38,574 nucleotides of DNA from an uncultured Clostridia bacterium (GTDB taxonomy: Bacteria > Bacillota > Clostridia > Oscillospirales > Ruminococcaceae), in the NCBI GenBank assembly GCA_947626755.1, contig CANQTP010000025.1, positions 1 through 38,574 of the forward strand, in the 5' to 3' direction. A program made the translations under genes and the position numbers. Positions 8,676 through 17,463 of the stretch are shown here, one piece after another. Below the pieces are notes generated by a model. The model ran no database searches. It was not told where the DNA came from and saw only the letters and a program-made list of their open reading frames with translations. Each line of letters begins with the position of its first letter. Positions within the stretch are counted from its first letter, which is position 1.

Positions 8676-9641
8676 TTGGCTGCTGAAACACAAAAAAAGG
8701 AAATTTTGCTGCCCAATGAGCGGAAGATGTCCTTTAAGGAAAGATGGAGCTATACATGGCACGAAATGAAGCGCAACAAGGTCTGCTATTTTATGCTGTT
8801 CCCGTTTATGATATTCTTCTTCGTGTTCACTGTAATTCCCGTTGTAATGGCGCTCCCTATAGGATTTACCGACTTTGATATGGCACACTTCCCGCCTAAA
8901 TTCGTGGGATTCCAGAACTTCTACACAATGTTCTTAGAGGACGATGTATTTATCGGTTCTATCAGAACGACTCTTATCTTCGCTATCTTCACCGGTCCTC
9001 TCAGCTATGCTCTCAGCTTCATGCTCGCATGGCTCATAAACGAACTTCACCCGGTGCTGAAAACAATTTTTACGCTGATATTCTACGCGCCTTCCATGGC
9101 GGGAAATATCTACTTCGTATGGCAGCTCATCTTCTCGGGCGACTCATACGGCTATCTGAATGCACTGCTTAACGAACTGGGCATTACCAGTGCGGCTATC
9201 CAGTGGCTCACCGACGGAAACTATGTTCTCACCTGCGTTATTATAGTACAGCTGTGGGTATCCATGGGCGCAGGCTTCCTTGCAATGCGCGCGGGCTTCC
9301 AGGGCATCGACAAGTCCATGTATGAAGCGGGCGCGATCGAAGGTATCAGCAACAGATGGCAGGAACTCATCTACATAACTATCCCTTCAATGGGACCTCA
9401 GCTGATGTTCGCGGCTGTAATGCAGATCGTTTCCTCCTTCACAGTTGATATGGTAGGAAGAAGCCTTGCAGGATTCCCCTCTACCGACTATAAAGCGCAC
9501 ACCATTATGACTCACGCATTCGACTACGGCTGGATACGCTATGAAATGGGTTATTCTTCGGCAATATGCTTCGTGCTGTTCCTTGCAATGCTGATATGCA
9601 ACAACATCATTTCAAAGATACTCGGCAAGTATATGAACTGA
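8676..9641 (+). CDS. Sugar ABC transporter permease, MalF-type (pair 1)
   Basis: Membrane subunit of a carbohydrate importer of the CUT1 class. The 321 residues contain six hydrophobic helices. Near residues 217-240 lies the cytoplasmic EAA loop (EAGAIEGISNRWQELIYITIP) that docks the ATPase. The TTG at 8676 is the likely start: the GGAGGG binding site (8663-8668) overlaps an upstream ATG at 8661 and so cannot serve that codon. The gene lies 17 bases after the solute-binding protein and 21 before its MalG-type partner. The substrate should be the same glycan bound by the first gene product. Confidence 0.92.
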   Translation: MAAETQKKEILLPNERKMSFKERWSYTWHEMKRNKVCYFMLFPFMIFFFVFTVIPVVMALPIGFTDFDMAHFPPKFVGFQNFYTMFLEDDVFIGSIRTTLIFAIFTGPLSYALSFMLAWLINELHPVLKTIFTLIFYAPSMAGNIYFVWQLIFSGDSYGYLNALLNELGITSAAIQWLTDGNYVLTCVIIVQLWVSMGAGFLAMRAGFQGIDKSMYEAGAIEGISNRWQELIYITIPSMGPQLMFAAVMQIVSSFTVDMVGRSLAGFPSTDYKAHTIMTHAFDYGWIRYEMGYSSAICFVLFLAMLICNNIISKILGKYMN

Positions 9642-9662
9642 GAAATGAGGTGAGGATCACAA

Positions 9663-10634
9663 ATGGCTAAAAAAGAAATGAAACCCTCTCAGATCAAGGC
9701 TCAGCAGGAGGCTGAAAACGCCGCCGCCCTTGAAGCCCTGAGAAAAAGGCGCGAAAAGGAACACCGCAAAATGGAGCGTTCCAAAGGTACCAACAAGCAG
9801 GTCGGCAAAAGCTGGACTAACGATATAGGAATTTTCATAGTTCTGCTGCTTCTCGGTTCCTTCATGCTGCTGCCTATCTACATCGCGATAGTTACATCGC
9901 TTAAACCGGTAAATGAAATTTTCATCATGCCTCCGCGTCTTTATGCGATGGATCCTACGACGGACAACTTCAAGGATCTGTTCATCGTTGCAAATAACTC
10001 GTGGGTGCCTTTCTCAAGAAACGTATTCAACAGTATCTTCGTAACGGTAGTTGCAACAGTTCTCCACGTTGTGTTCGCCTGCATGGCAGGATTTATCCTC
10101 GCCAAGTGCAGATTCCCCGGCGCAAAGCTCATCAACAAGATAGTAGTTATCTCCCTGCTGTTCACCAGTCAGGTAACTTACATCATGCAGTACATGGTAA
10201 TGGCAAAGTTAGGTATGATAAACACATACTCCGCGCTGATACTTCCGCTTATCGCTTCGTCAATGGGTCTTTACCTGATGATACAGAGTATCGGACAGAT
10301 CCCCGATGCTATGATAGAAGCTGCTAAGGTGGACGGCGCAGGTCTTATGCGTATCTGTTGGGGTATCGTAATGCCCAACTCGAAACCTGCTCTTATGACA
10401 ATTATCATCTTCCAGTTCCAGGCGGCTTGGAACTCAAACGGCGGTTCTCTCGTATACGATGAAGCACTGAAAACAATTCCTACCGTGGTTCAGCAGATCG
10501 CTGCCGCAGGTATCGCGAGACAAGGCGCGATCGCCGCTTCGGCTGTAGTTCTGATGATCCCGCCGCTGGCTATTTTCATTGCCGCGCAGAGCAACGTTAT
10601 GGAAACAATGGCTCATGCAGGTATGAAAGATTGA
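9663..10634 (+). CDS. Sugar ABC transporter permease, MalG-type (pair 1)
   Basis: Second membrane subunit of the first permease pair, 323 residues, six helices. The EAA loop is at about residues 216-240 (IEAAKVDGAGLMRICWGIVMP). Unlike standard MalG-type permeases, the first helix is preceded by about 50 highly charged residues (Lys/Glu/Arg/Gln rich, predicted helical) that would lie in the cytoplasm. The start ATG follows GAGGTGAGG at 9647-9655. Spacing to neighbours (21 bases each side) fits one transcript. Confidence 0.92.
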   Translation: MAKKEMKPSQIKAQQEAENAAALEALRKRREKEHRKMERSKGTNKQVGKSWTNDIGIFIVLLLLGSFMLLPIYIAIVTSLKPVNEIFIMPPRLYAMDPTTDNFKDLFIVANNSWVPFSRNVFNSIFVTVVATVLHVVFACMAGFILAKCRFPGAKLINKIVVISLLFTSQVTYIMQYMVMAKLGMINTYSALILPLIASSMGLYLMIQSIGQIPDAMIEAAKVDGAGLMRICWGIVMPNSKPALMTIIIFQFQAAWNSNGGSLVYDEALKTIPTVVQQIAAAGIARQGAIAASAVVLMIPPLAIFIAAQSNVMETMAHAGMKD

Positions 10635-10655
10635 TTTATTGATTGGAGGGATAAT

Positions 10656-12152
10656 ATGTCAGGCTTGAAAAAGCTTCTGTCTTTGGTTTCAGCTGCGGCA
10701 CTGACCGTTTCGGCAATTGCCGTGAACGCTTCCGCGCTGGAAACATATGACCCCTACAGCTACGACAGATGGGGCGATGCCGTCGCTTCACAGGCAGGTT
10801 ACACCGCCGAAAAATATGTTGACGGCGAAATGATAGGCTGCGGAAATTTCTACGAACCCGCCGACCTGTTCATTTCACATGATAACCTTATGTACATAGC
10901 GGACAGGGGCAACAACAGAATTGTAATAACCGACCTTGATTTCAACTTCATAAGGGAAATGACAGAATTCCACTACAACGGCGAAACACTTACCCTGAAA
11001 AGTCCTACAGGCATTTACGTTGACCAGTACACCGGAAACATCTACATATGCGATACTGAAAATGACCGCGTTCTCAAAAGCGACACCGTGGGAAACGTTG
11101 ACAGGATCTTCACGAAGCCCGAAAACGAGCTTTACGATCAGGGACTTACCTACAAGCCAAGCAAGGTGCTTGTGGATAAGGCGGGAAATGTTTATGTAGT
11201 TGTAAAATCCGTCAACAAAGGTGCGGTAATGTTCAACGCCGACGGAGAATTTCTCGGATTCTACGGCGCAAACAGAGTTGAACAGACTGCGGAAGTCCTT
11301 GCAAACGCTTTCTGGAACCTGATCTCCACCGAGGAGCAGAGAAGCCGTTCCGCAAAACAGACTCCTGTGGGCTTTACCAACTTCGATATTGACGATGACG
11401 GATTTATCTTCACCGTTACCGATTCTCAGGAAACTTCCACCGACCTTGTTAAAAAGCTGAATCCGAGAGGCGACAACATTCTTGACTCCCTCGGCGCGGC
11501 TGACATGAAGTTCGGTGACAACCCGCCCGCGTACTACTCGATCTACTCCAAGAATTCCAGTCTTACCGACATCGATCTCGGTCCTAACGGCGAACTGAAC
11601 ATTCTGGACTTTGAGCACGGACGTATTTTCCAGTACGACAAGGAATGCTGGCTGCTGTTCATAATGGGCGGCAAGGGCTATCAGCTGGGACTGTTCCAGT
11701 CGGCGGCGGCTATCGAAAGTCACGACAATCATATCTACGTTCTCGATTCAAGAAAGAATAACATTACGATATTCACCAGAACGGTTTTCGGCGAGATCGT
11801 TACAGATGCTGCAAACCTCTATAATGACGGTCTTTATGAGGAATCCCTCGAGCCGTGGCAGAATGTTCTGAAATACGACGGAAACTACAGAAGAGCCTAT
11901 ATCGGTATCGGAAATGCACTGTATAATAAGTATCAGTACAAAGACGCTATGAAATATTTCAAAATATCCATAAGCCGTGACAGATACAACAGAGCATTTG
12001 AAGGCTACCGTGATGACTGGCTGAAAGCAAATTACATGAAATGCCTTGCGGTGATCGTAGTTCTTGTGATCCTGATAATAGTATACAAGCAGCTCCGCAA
12101 GCGCGGAAAGATAGTATATCCATGGGAAAAGAACAGAAAGGCGGGTGTGTGA
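10656..12152 (+). CDS. Exported NHL-repeat protein with TPR region and C-terminal membrane anchor
   Basis: A 498-residue protein: signal peptide (1-27), NHL/six-bladed propeller repeats (about 60-380; for example YIADRGNNRIVITD, IYICDTENDRVLKSD and IYVLDSRKNNITIF), two TPR-like helical repeats (about 384-450), and one C-terminal membrane helix (about 463-482) followed by a basic tail. It should therefore sit on the outer face of the membrane, anchored at the C-terminus. NHL propellers bind proteins or sugars and a few hydrolyse lactones; TPRs bind proteins. A docking or scaffold role for the solute-binding protein or the permeases is an inference from location and domains. GGAGGG at 10645-10650 sets the start. 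The next gene begins one base after its stop. Confidence 0.82.
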   Translation: MSGLKKLLSLVSAAALTVSAIAVNASALETYDPYSYDRWGDAVASQAGYTAEKYVDGEMIGCGNFYEPADLFISHDNLMYIADRGNNRIVITDLDFNFIREMTEFHYNGETLTLKSPTGIYVDQYTGNIYICDTENDRVLKSDTVGNVDRIFTKPENELYDQGLTYKPSKVLVDKAGNVYVVVKSVNKGAVMFNADGEFLGFYGANRVEQTAEVLANAFWNLISTEEQRSRSAKQTPVGFTNFDIDDDGFIFTVTDSQETSTDLVKKLNPRGDNILDSLGAADMKFGDNPPAYYSIYSKNSSLTDIDLGPNGELNILDFEHGRIFQYDKECWLLFIMGGKGYQLGLFQSAAAIESHDNHIYVLDSRKNNITIFTRTVFGEIVTDAANLYNDGLYEESLEPWQNVLKYDGNYRRAYIGIGNALYNKYQYKDAMKYFKISISRDRYNRAFEGYRDDWLKANYMKCLAVIVVLVILIIVYKQLRKRGKIVYPWEKNRKAGV

Positions 12153-12153
12153 T

Positions 12154-12783
12154 ATGCTTGATCTGACAAGAGGACAATTCGTTAAGCACGTTGTTATGCA
12201 CCCATTTGAAGGATTTGAGGATCTGCGTTGGAAGAAAGCAGGTTCAATGAAGATCGCACTTGTAGTTGTGGTGCTGCTGTTCTTCCAGCAGATAGCTTAC
12301 GAAAGACTTTACGGTTTTCAGTATTACTCGGATTATGACAAAATGTTCAACATTGTTCCGTACATATTCAAGAGCTTCATACTCTTCGGAACGTGGGTAG
12401 TCGCAAACTGGGCAATGTGTACGCTGTTTGACGGTGAGGGAAGCATGAAGAACATCTTCATAAATTCCGCTTACGCGCTTATACCGTTTGTTGCGGCATA
12501 CCTTATCGGTACGGTAATGTCACACTTCCTGATAAAGGACGAATACGTTTTCATTCAGGCAGTGGAGATCATCGGACTGTGCTGGACCTTCGTTCTCCTT
12601 ATCTCGGGAATAAAGGCGGTACACCAGTTCAGCTTCGGAAAGACGATCGCGCTTATGCTCCTTACCATCGTGGCTATGATAGCTATGCTGTTCCTTCTGG
12701 TACTGCTGCTGACACTGTTCCAGCAGGTGTTGATATTCATATTCTCGATCTACACGGAGCTTTCATACCGATTCAGAGTTTAA
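12154..12783 (+). CDS. YIP1-like integral membrane protein
   Basis: A 209-residue membrane protein with about five hydrophobic helices and a short charged N-terminus containing HPFEGFEDLRWKKAGS, a pattern I associate with bacterial YIP1-family proteins in sugar-transport operons. The molecular role of that family in bacteria is unknown. ATG at 12154 is chosen over a GTG nine bases upstream because AAAGGCGGG (12137-12145) overlaps the GTG. It starts one base after the stop of the NHL protein, so the two are probably translationally coupled and may form a complex, with the NHL/TPR protein outside and this protein in the membrane. Confidence 0.72.
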   Translation: MLDLTRGQFVKHVVMHPFEGFEDLRWKKAGSMKIALVVVVLLFFQQIAYERLYGFQYYSDYDKMFNIVPYIFKSFILFGTWVVANWAMCTLFDGEGSMKNIFINSAYALIPFVAAYLIGTVMSHFLIKDEYVFIQAVEIIGLCWTFVLLISGIKAVHQFSFGKTIALMLLTIVAMIAMLFLLVLLLTLFQQVLIFIFSIYTELSYRFRV

Positions 12784-12813
12784 TACTAAAAACGAAAAGT
12801 GGTGAAATAACGA

Positions 12814-15114
12814 ATGCATAAAAAGATGAAAAGGCTTTTAGCTTGTATCTGCTGTATGGCTATGATGATCCCGCTCTGCGCTTTCTCTGCAAATTCCGAT
12901 GATGAAGGCGCTGCTTCGGAAGATACTTCCTCTTCTGACGACGGCGGCGAGGCGATCTCCGAAGACGACTACGCTATGGACGAGGACGAACCTCTCCTTA
13001 CCGATGAGCAGGCAATGGCGGACATGAAGCTTGCAGTGGAAAACACAAACTTAGCCTTGTATTACAATGACAAGGACATCACTACAGCACTTGTCGACAA
13101 GAAGACAGGCAAGATATGGTGGTCAAATCCTATCAACGCCGACGCTTCCGCGGGTAAAGCCGCTCAGAAGCAGGAGCTTCGTTCGGGAATGACTATGGTC
13201 TACGCCGAACCCTCCAAGAGACGTACTACCACCAATCAGAGCAAGATGAGAAGCAACGCGGAAATGACAGTTACTTCCGACGGAGTTTCCATAGTTTACG
13301 ATTTCGATGAAGCGGAGATAGTTATTCCTGTTACATATACCCTCAACGATAACTACCTCGGCGTAAACATCGACACTTCTCAGATACAGGAGAAGAACAG
13401 CGACAGGATCGTTACCGAGATCGCGCTTATGTCAACTTTCGGCGCGGCTGAAATGGAGGAGGAAGGCTACTTCGTTATTCCTGACGGAAGCGGCGCGCTG
13501 ATAAACTTCAACAACAACAAAGCAGGCTACAGAGTTTATCAGGGTAAAGTTTACGGAAACGACATCACGGCGGTAAAGACCACCAAGCCCACTACCGGAC
13601 GCAACGTTTACCTGCCTATGTACGGTATCGTCAAGGGAAACAGCGGAATGATGGTAGTTGCAGACAAGGGCGACACCTGCGCAACAATAAACGCATACGT
13701 TGCAGGACAGAAAAATACGAGCTACAATTCCTGCTACTTCGACTTTGAAATAAGAACTAACGACGAATTCCTCATGGGCGGCGACGCAAACCCGCTGAAA
13801 GTTTTCGAGAAGCGCGGAATACTCGTTCCCGAAATTGAAGTAAGATATTACCCCGTTTCAAATGACGACGGCTCGGCAGTGGACTATGTGGACATTGCAA
13901 ACAGCTACAGGGACTATCTTACAACATCTCAGGGCGTTACAAAGTCCGATGCAGTTGCAGACGGCTCGCTGTATGTGGATTTCTACGGCGGAACTATGAA
14001 AACCGAACCTATCCTCGGTTTCCCCGTTACATTGCAGCACAAGACAACTTCTTTTGAAGATGCGCAGATGATCCTTGAACAGCTCAAGTCAGGCGGAGTT
14101 GACAACATTGTAGTTCAGTACAATCAATGGACCACCGCAGACATCAAGGAAAAAGTCGCCGACAAGGCAAAGCCCGCTTCGATCCTCGGCGGTAAGAGCG
14201 ATTTCAACGCGCTGATGAACTATGCGGCTTCAAACAACATAAAGATCTATCCTGCTGTGGATAATCTCACATTCAAGAGCGGCGGCGGTTATTTCACAAT
14301 GACCGACACGTCCATAAGAGTTTCAAACGCTTATTCAAGGCAGATAATCTACGATCTTGCCCACGGCGTTGAAAACAAATACTATGACGCAATGTCGCTG
14401 TTGAGCCCGAAAGCATATGAAAAGATGTTCAAGAACCTTGCAAGCAGCTACAGCAAGGCGGGAATAAGCAATATCTCAGTCGGAAGCGCGTCCACCGTTA
14501 TTTACGGCGATTACGGAAGAAATTCCGTTTCAAGAGAGATGTTCAAGAATAACCTTCAGGGTTATATGGAAAATCTCAAAGCTTCTGTTCCTTCGATACT
14601 TGCAGACGGCGCAAACGCTTACGTTCTCAAATACACCGATCATATTTCGGACGTTCCGCTCAGTTCCAGCAAATATGACGTATTTGATACCGAAATACCT
14701 TTCTATCAGATAGTAATGAGCGGTCTGAAACCTGTTTCCACCACAGCGGTGAACGGCGATGCGCAGGTATCGGATCTGGTTCTCAGAGCTGTTGCAAGCG
14801 GCTCAAATCTCCACTTTGACTTCATTGCCGAGGAAGCAAACGAGCTGAAAGATACCAAGTACGATGTTCTCTACTATGCGGATTATCAGTACTGGGTAGA
14901 AGATGCAGCAGGCTGCTACAAGTTCATGAAAGATGCACTTGAAGGCGTTGCAGGCGTGGAGATCGCGGAATACAACATTCTGTCCGAAGATGAGATAGAG
15001 ACCGTTTATACCAACGGATCAAAAACGGTTGTGAATCTCAAGGATAAAACAGTTACAAATAACGGCAAAGTCATCAGTATGTACGACTATGTCGGAGAGG
15101 AGGTAATCGGCTGA
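12814..15114 (+). CDS. Secreted DUF5696-type protein, glycoside-hydrolase-like
   Basis: A 766-residue exported protein: signal peptide (to about residue 26), an acidic Ser/Asp/Glu linker (27-70), an N-terminal beta-sandwich (about 75-370) of the kind that precedes glycosidase barrels, a probable TIM barrel (about 385-690; segments LYVDFYGG, GVDNIVVQYNQW, IKIYPAVDNLTF and VIYGDYGRN), and a short C-terminal beta domain ending in TVTNNGKVISMYDYVG. I recall this architecture as the uncharacterised DUF5696 family. Glycosidase-like activity is inferred from the fold pattern only; Asp/Glu at the ends of the barrel strands are candidate catalytic residues. AAAGTGGTGA lies before the ATG; a second Met four codons on is possible. 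The stop overlaps the start of the next permease by one base. Confidence 0.75.
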   Translation: MHKKMKRLLACICCMAMMIPLCAFSANSDDEGAASEDTSSSDDGGEAISEDDYAMDEDEPLLTDEQAMADMKLAVENTNLALYYNDKDITTALVDKKTGKIWWSNPINADASAGKAAQKQELRSGMTMVYAEPSKRRTTTNQSKMRSNAEMTVTSDGVSIVYDFDEAEIVIPVTYTLNDNYLGVNIDTSQIQEKNSDRIVTEIALMSTFGAAEMEEEGYFVIPDGSGALINFNNNKAGYRVYQGKVYGNDITAVKTTKPTTGRNVYLPMYGIVKGNSGMMVVADKGDTCATINAYVAGQKNTSYNSCYFDFEIRTNDEFLMGGDANPLKVFEKRGILVPEIEVRYYPVSNDDGSAVDYVDIANSYRDYLTTSQGVTKSDAVADGSLYVDFYGGTMKTEPILGFPVTLQHKTTSFEDAQMILEQLKSGGVDNIVVQYNQWTTADIKEKVADKAKPASILGGKSDFNALMNYAASNNIKIYPAVDNLTFKSGGGYFTMTDTSIRVSNAYSRQIIYDLAHGVENKYYDAMSLLSPKAYEKMFKNLASSYSKAGISNISVGSASTVIYGDYGRNSVSREMFKNNLQGYMENLKASVPSILADGANAYVLKYTDHISDVPLSSSKYDVFDTEIPFYQIVMSGLKPVSTTAVNGDAQVSDLVLRAVASGSNLHFDFIAEEANELKDTKYDVLYYADYQYWVEDAAGCYKFMKDALEGVAGVEIAEYNILSEDEIETVYTNGSKTVVNLKDKTVTNNGKVISMYDYVGEEVIG

Positions 15115-16040
15115 TGAAAAGACTTCATATGTCCTACGAAAAGAAAAAAGGTCTTTACGGCTACGGTTTTATTGCCCTCTGGTTTATCGGCGCGCTGATG
15201 TTCTTTATCGTACCGCTGTTTAAATCCTTCTACTACTCGTTCCACAATGTTACCCCTGAAACAGGATACCTTGCGGTAACTCAGCTTGTAGACAACAAGA
15301 CCGGTGACGCAAATGTTTTCCTTAACTACAAAAACGCATTCATGACAGACCCTAACTTCAGGCAGTACCTTGTGGAATCCCTCGGCGACATGGCGCTGAA
15401 CCTTCCTATAATCGTTGTGTTCTCGCTTTTCGTTGCCATCGTTATCAATCAGAAATTCCGCGGAAGAACATTTGCAAGAGCGGTATTCTTCCTGCCGGTA
15501 ATCATTGCAACAGGTCCTGTTTACGCCATCATCACAGGCGACCTCGAAACAGGCGGCAACAACAGTGCTGAACAGTTCTCAACAATGTTTGAAGCGGACA
15601 TGGTCGATCAGCTGTTGGAGTTTATAGGAATTTACGGATTCGGCGATAAATTTACAGAACTTCTGACAAGCATCACATCGGATATCCTGAATCTGGTTTG
15701 GAAATGCGGTATCCAGATAATCGTATTCCTTTCCGCGCTGCAAGGTATCCCCGCTTCCGCAAAAGAAGCCGCGGCTATCGAGGGTGCAACTTCATGGGAA
15801 TTCTTCTGGAAGATCACTCTCCCCTACATCTCCCCCATGATCCTTGTAAACATTGTCTACACTGTAATAGACGCATTCACAGACCCCACCAACCAAGTTA
15901 TGGAGCGTATACTCAGCGTTCAGACAGAATGGAAATACGGTTACTCCGCAGCTATGGCGTGGAGCTATTTCGGAATAATCCTTGTGGCTCTGGGAATTAT
16001 CTTCGCGATAATGAACAAGCTCGTATGGTATGATGATTAA
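15114..16040 (+). CDS. Sugar ABC transporter permease, MalF-type (pair 2)
   Basis: A 308-residue CUT1-class permease with six helices and an EAA loop at about residues 215-238 (KEAAAIEGATSWEFFWKITLP). Two outer loops are long for the family: one after helix 1, and one of about 50 residues before the EAA helix (the GDLETGGNNSAEQFSTMFEA region). These could contact the exported partners. GGAGAGGAGG at 15094-15103 and the one-base overlap with the DUF5696 gene show tight coupling. No second solute-binding protein accompanies this pair. Confidence 0.9.
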   Translation: MKRLHMSYEKKKGLYGYGFIALWFIGALMFFIVPLFKSFYYSFHNVTPETGYLAVTQLVDNKTGDANVFLNYKNAFMTDPNFRQYLVESLGDMALNLPIIVVFSLFVAIVINQKFRGRTFARAVFFLPVIIATGPVYAIITGDLETGGNNSAEQFSTMFEADMVDQLLEFIGIYGFGDKFTELLTSITSDILNLVWKCGIQIIVFLSALQGIPASAKEAAAIEGATSWEFFWKITLPYISPMILVNIVYTVIDAFTDPTNQVMERILSVQTEWKYGYSAAMAWSYFGIILVALGIIFAIMNKLVWYDD

Positions 16041-16053
16041 GGAGGGCGGAAAA

Positions 16054-17142
16054 ATGGCTGATACAATGGTAAAGAAAAATCCTGTTTCCGACTTCCTTGC
16101 AAAGCATAAAGCCGAGAAGCCGCCCAAGGAACCAAAGATGTCCCGCAAGGAACGCAGAGAGCGTTTCAAAAAGAGAATGGAGTGCCTTTCTCCCGAGGAA
16201 CAGAGTTACCTCAGAAGAAAGCAGGTCATGGACGCTGTATGGCCCGTGTTCAGAGCTATAATAGTTTTCGGACTTTGCTTCATTATCCTTTATCCTCTGC
16301 TGTTCATGATCTCCGCGGCTGTACGTCCGAGATCGGACATGAACGACCCCACGGTAATGTGGATCCCGAAAACTTTCACAATGTCCAACATCAAGGACGC
16401 CATCAAGGCAATGGATTTCTGGCATACTCTCGGAAATACAATGGTGCTGAACATAGGCTGTTCGCTGATACAGGTAGTTACCTGTGCAATAACGGGATAC
16501 GGATTTGCGCGTTACAATTTCAAAGGCAAGAGCCTGTTCTTCTTCATAGTAATTATGATGATAATCGTACCTCCGCAGATCATACTTATCCCTCAGTATA
16601 TGTTCTTCCGTTACTTCAACCCGCTGGGAATTTACCATGCGATCACAGGAAATTACATCAACTTCATAAACACTGCTGTTACGATGTATCTTCCTGCGCT
16701 GACGGCAAACGGTCTAAGATCAGGTCTGTTCATATTCCTGTTCAGACAGTCCTTCCGCGGACTTCCTAAGGAACTTGAGGACGCCGCTGCACTGGACGGC
16801 TGCTCTCCTCTCACAACATTTGTAAGAGTAATGGTTCCTAACGCAGGTTCAACATTCCTGACAGTTTTCCTGTTCTCGATAGTATGGTACTGGAACGATT
16901 ACTATGTAAGTACATCGTTCTTCACCGAGAACAAGACAATTGCACTTATGCTGAAGAACCTTGACGGTAACCTGACAAGAATTATCTTCGGTAACGATGC
17001 AAGCGCGGTAAACGTCCGTGAGCTTATAGTATGGATGGAATCAGGCTGTCTGATCTCCATTCTGCCGATACTCATTCTGTACATCTGCTTGCAGAAGAAC
17101 TTCACAGAAGGTATTGCACGTTCCGGTCTCACCGGTATGTAA
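16054..17142 (+). CDS. Sugar ABC transporter permease, MalG-type (pair 2)
   Basis: Partner of the preceding permease; 362 residues, six helices, EAA loop at about residues 240-262 (LEDAAALDGCSPLTTFVRVMVP). As in the first MalG-type subunit, a long charged cytoplasmic N-terminus (about 65 residues, with SRKERRERFKKRMECLSPEE) precedes helix 1. The ATG at 16054 follows GGAGGG (16041-16046); an earlier ATG at 16030 lies inside the previous gene and has no binding site. Last gene of the operon. Confidence 0.92.
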   Translation: MADTMVKKNPVSDFLAKHKAEKPPKEPKMSRKERRERFKKRMECLSPEEQSYLRRKQVMDAVWPVFRAIIVFGLCFIILYPLLFMISAAVRPRSDMNDPTVMWIPKTFTMSNIKDAIKAMDFWHTLGNTMVLNIGCSLIQVVTCAITGYGFARYNFKGKSLFFFIVIMMIIVPPQIILIPQYMFFRYFNPLGIYHAITGNYINFINTAVTMYLPALTANGLRSGLFIFLFRQSFRGLPKELEDAAALDGCSPLTTFVRVMVPNAGSTFLTVFLFSIVWYWNDYYVSTSFFTENKTIALMLKNLDGNLTRIIFGNDASAVNVRELIVWMESGCLISILPILILYICLQKNFTEGIARSGLTGM

Positions 17143-17166
17143 GCGGGGGAGCCCCCGCGGGCTTAT
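17143..17166 (+). terminator. GC-rich hairpin at the end of the transport operon
   Basis: GCGGGGG and CCCCCGC arms (17143-17149 and 17152-17158) directly after the stop codon. The following GGGCTTATT is only weakly T-rich. The stronger terminator may be the central hairpin of the next repeat (17235-17270). Confidence 0.55.
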
Positions 17167-17167
17167 T

Positions 17168-17385
17168 CAGGCAAAGTTTTGTGATCCACTTCCTAAGTAT
17201 AATGTGTGGCAAAGCAAAGCACAATCTGAAAATAAAAAATCCCGTTCATGTTATAATGGACGGGATTTTTGTTTGTAGACTGCACTTTGTGTCATGCACG
17301 ATATACGTTAAGCGGAAAATCACAAAACTTTGCCTGTAAGGGTCAAGGCTACAGCCTTGCCTGAATGCGTGCAGACTCAGTCTGC
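17168..17385 (+). repeat. Composite palindromic repeat, copy A
   Basis: Core 17168-17336 (169 bp) has inverted ends CAGGCAAAGTTTTGTGAT (17168-17185) and its exact reverse complement (17319-17336). The arms remain partly complementary inward. The centre is a terminator-like hairpin: a 13-bp stem (17235-17247 with 17258-17270), a 10-base loop, then TTTG. To the right lie two short palindromes in tandem, CAAGGCTACAGCCTTG (17344-17359) and GCAGACTCAGTCTGC (17371-17385), separated by CCTGAATGCGT. It sits between the transport operon and the first Rpn gene. Three more full copies follow in the window. Confidence 0.9.
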
Positions 17386-17407
17386 CCCCGCCTTCGGCGG
17401 GGATTTT
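17386..17407 (+). terminator. GC-rich hairpin with T run before rpn gene 1
   Basis: CCCCGCC, TTC loop, GGCGGGG (17386-17402) followed by ATTTT. It abuts the right end of repeat copy A and isolates the Rpn promoter five bases further on. Confidence 0.65.
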
Positions 17408-17411
17408 GGTA

Positions 17412-17440
17412 TTGCAATTTTAATTTGAACGTGTTATAAT
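17412..17440 (+). promoter_or_regulatory. Promoter of rpn gene 1
   Basis: TTGCAA (17412-17417), 17 bases, TATAAT (17435-17440) with an extended TG. It is nearly identical over about 45 bases to the promoter of the second Rpn gene. Confidence 0.8.
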
Positions 17441-17463
17441 ATAATTGAAAAGAGGCGGTTTAA

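Noticed and set aside
10875-11732. A 285-codon open frame on the minus strand, and similar ones at 28950-29756 and 1442-2116
   Set aside because: They lie opposite the NHL protein, CorC-type and rnr genes, with no start signals and no domain-like sequence.
17168-17336. Palindromic element as a small structural RNA such as 6S or a riboswitch
   Set aside because: It is repeated, inserted in a gene and mirror-symmetric, which fits a mobile palindrome better than a single-copy RNA.
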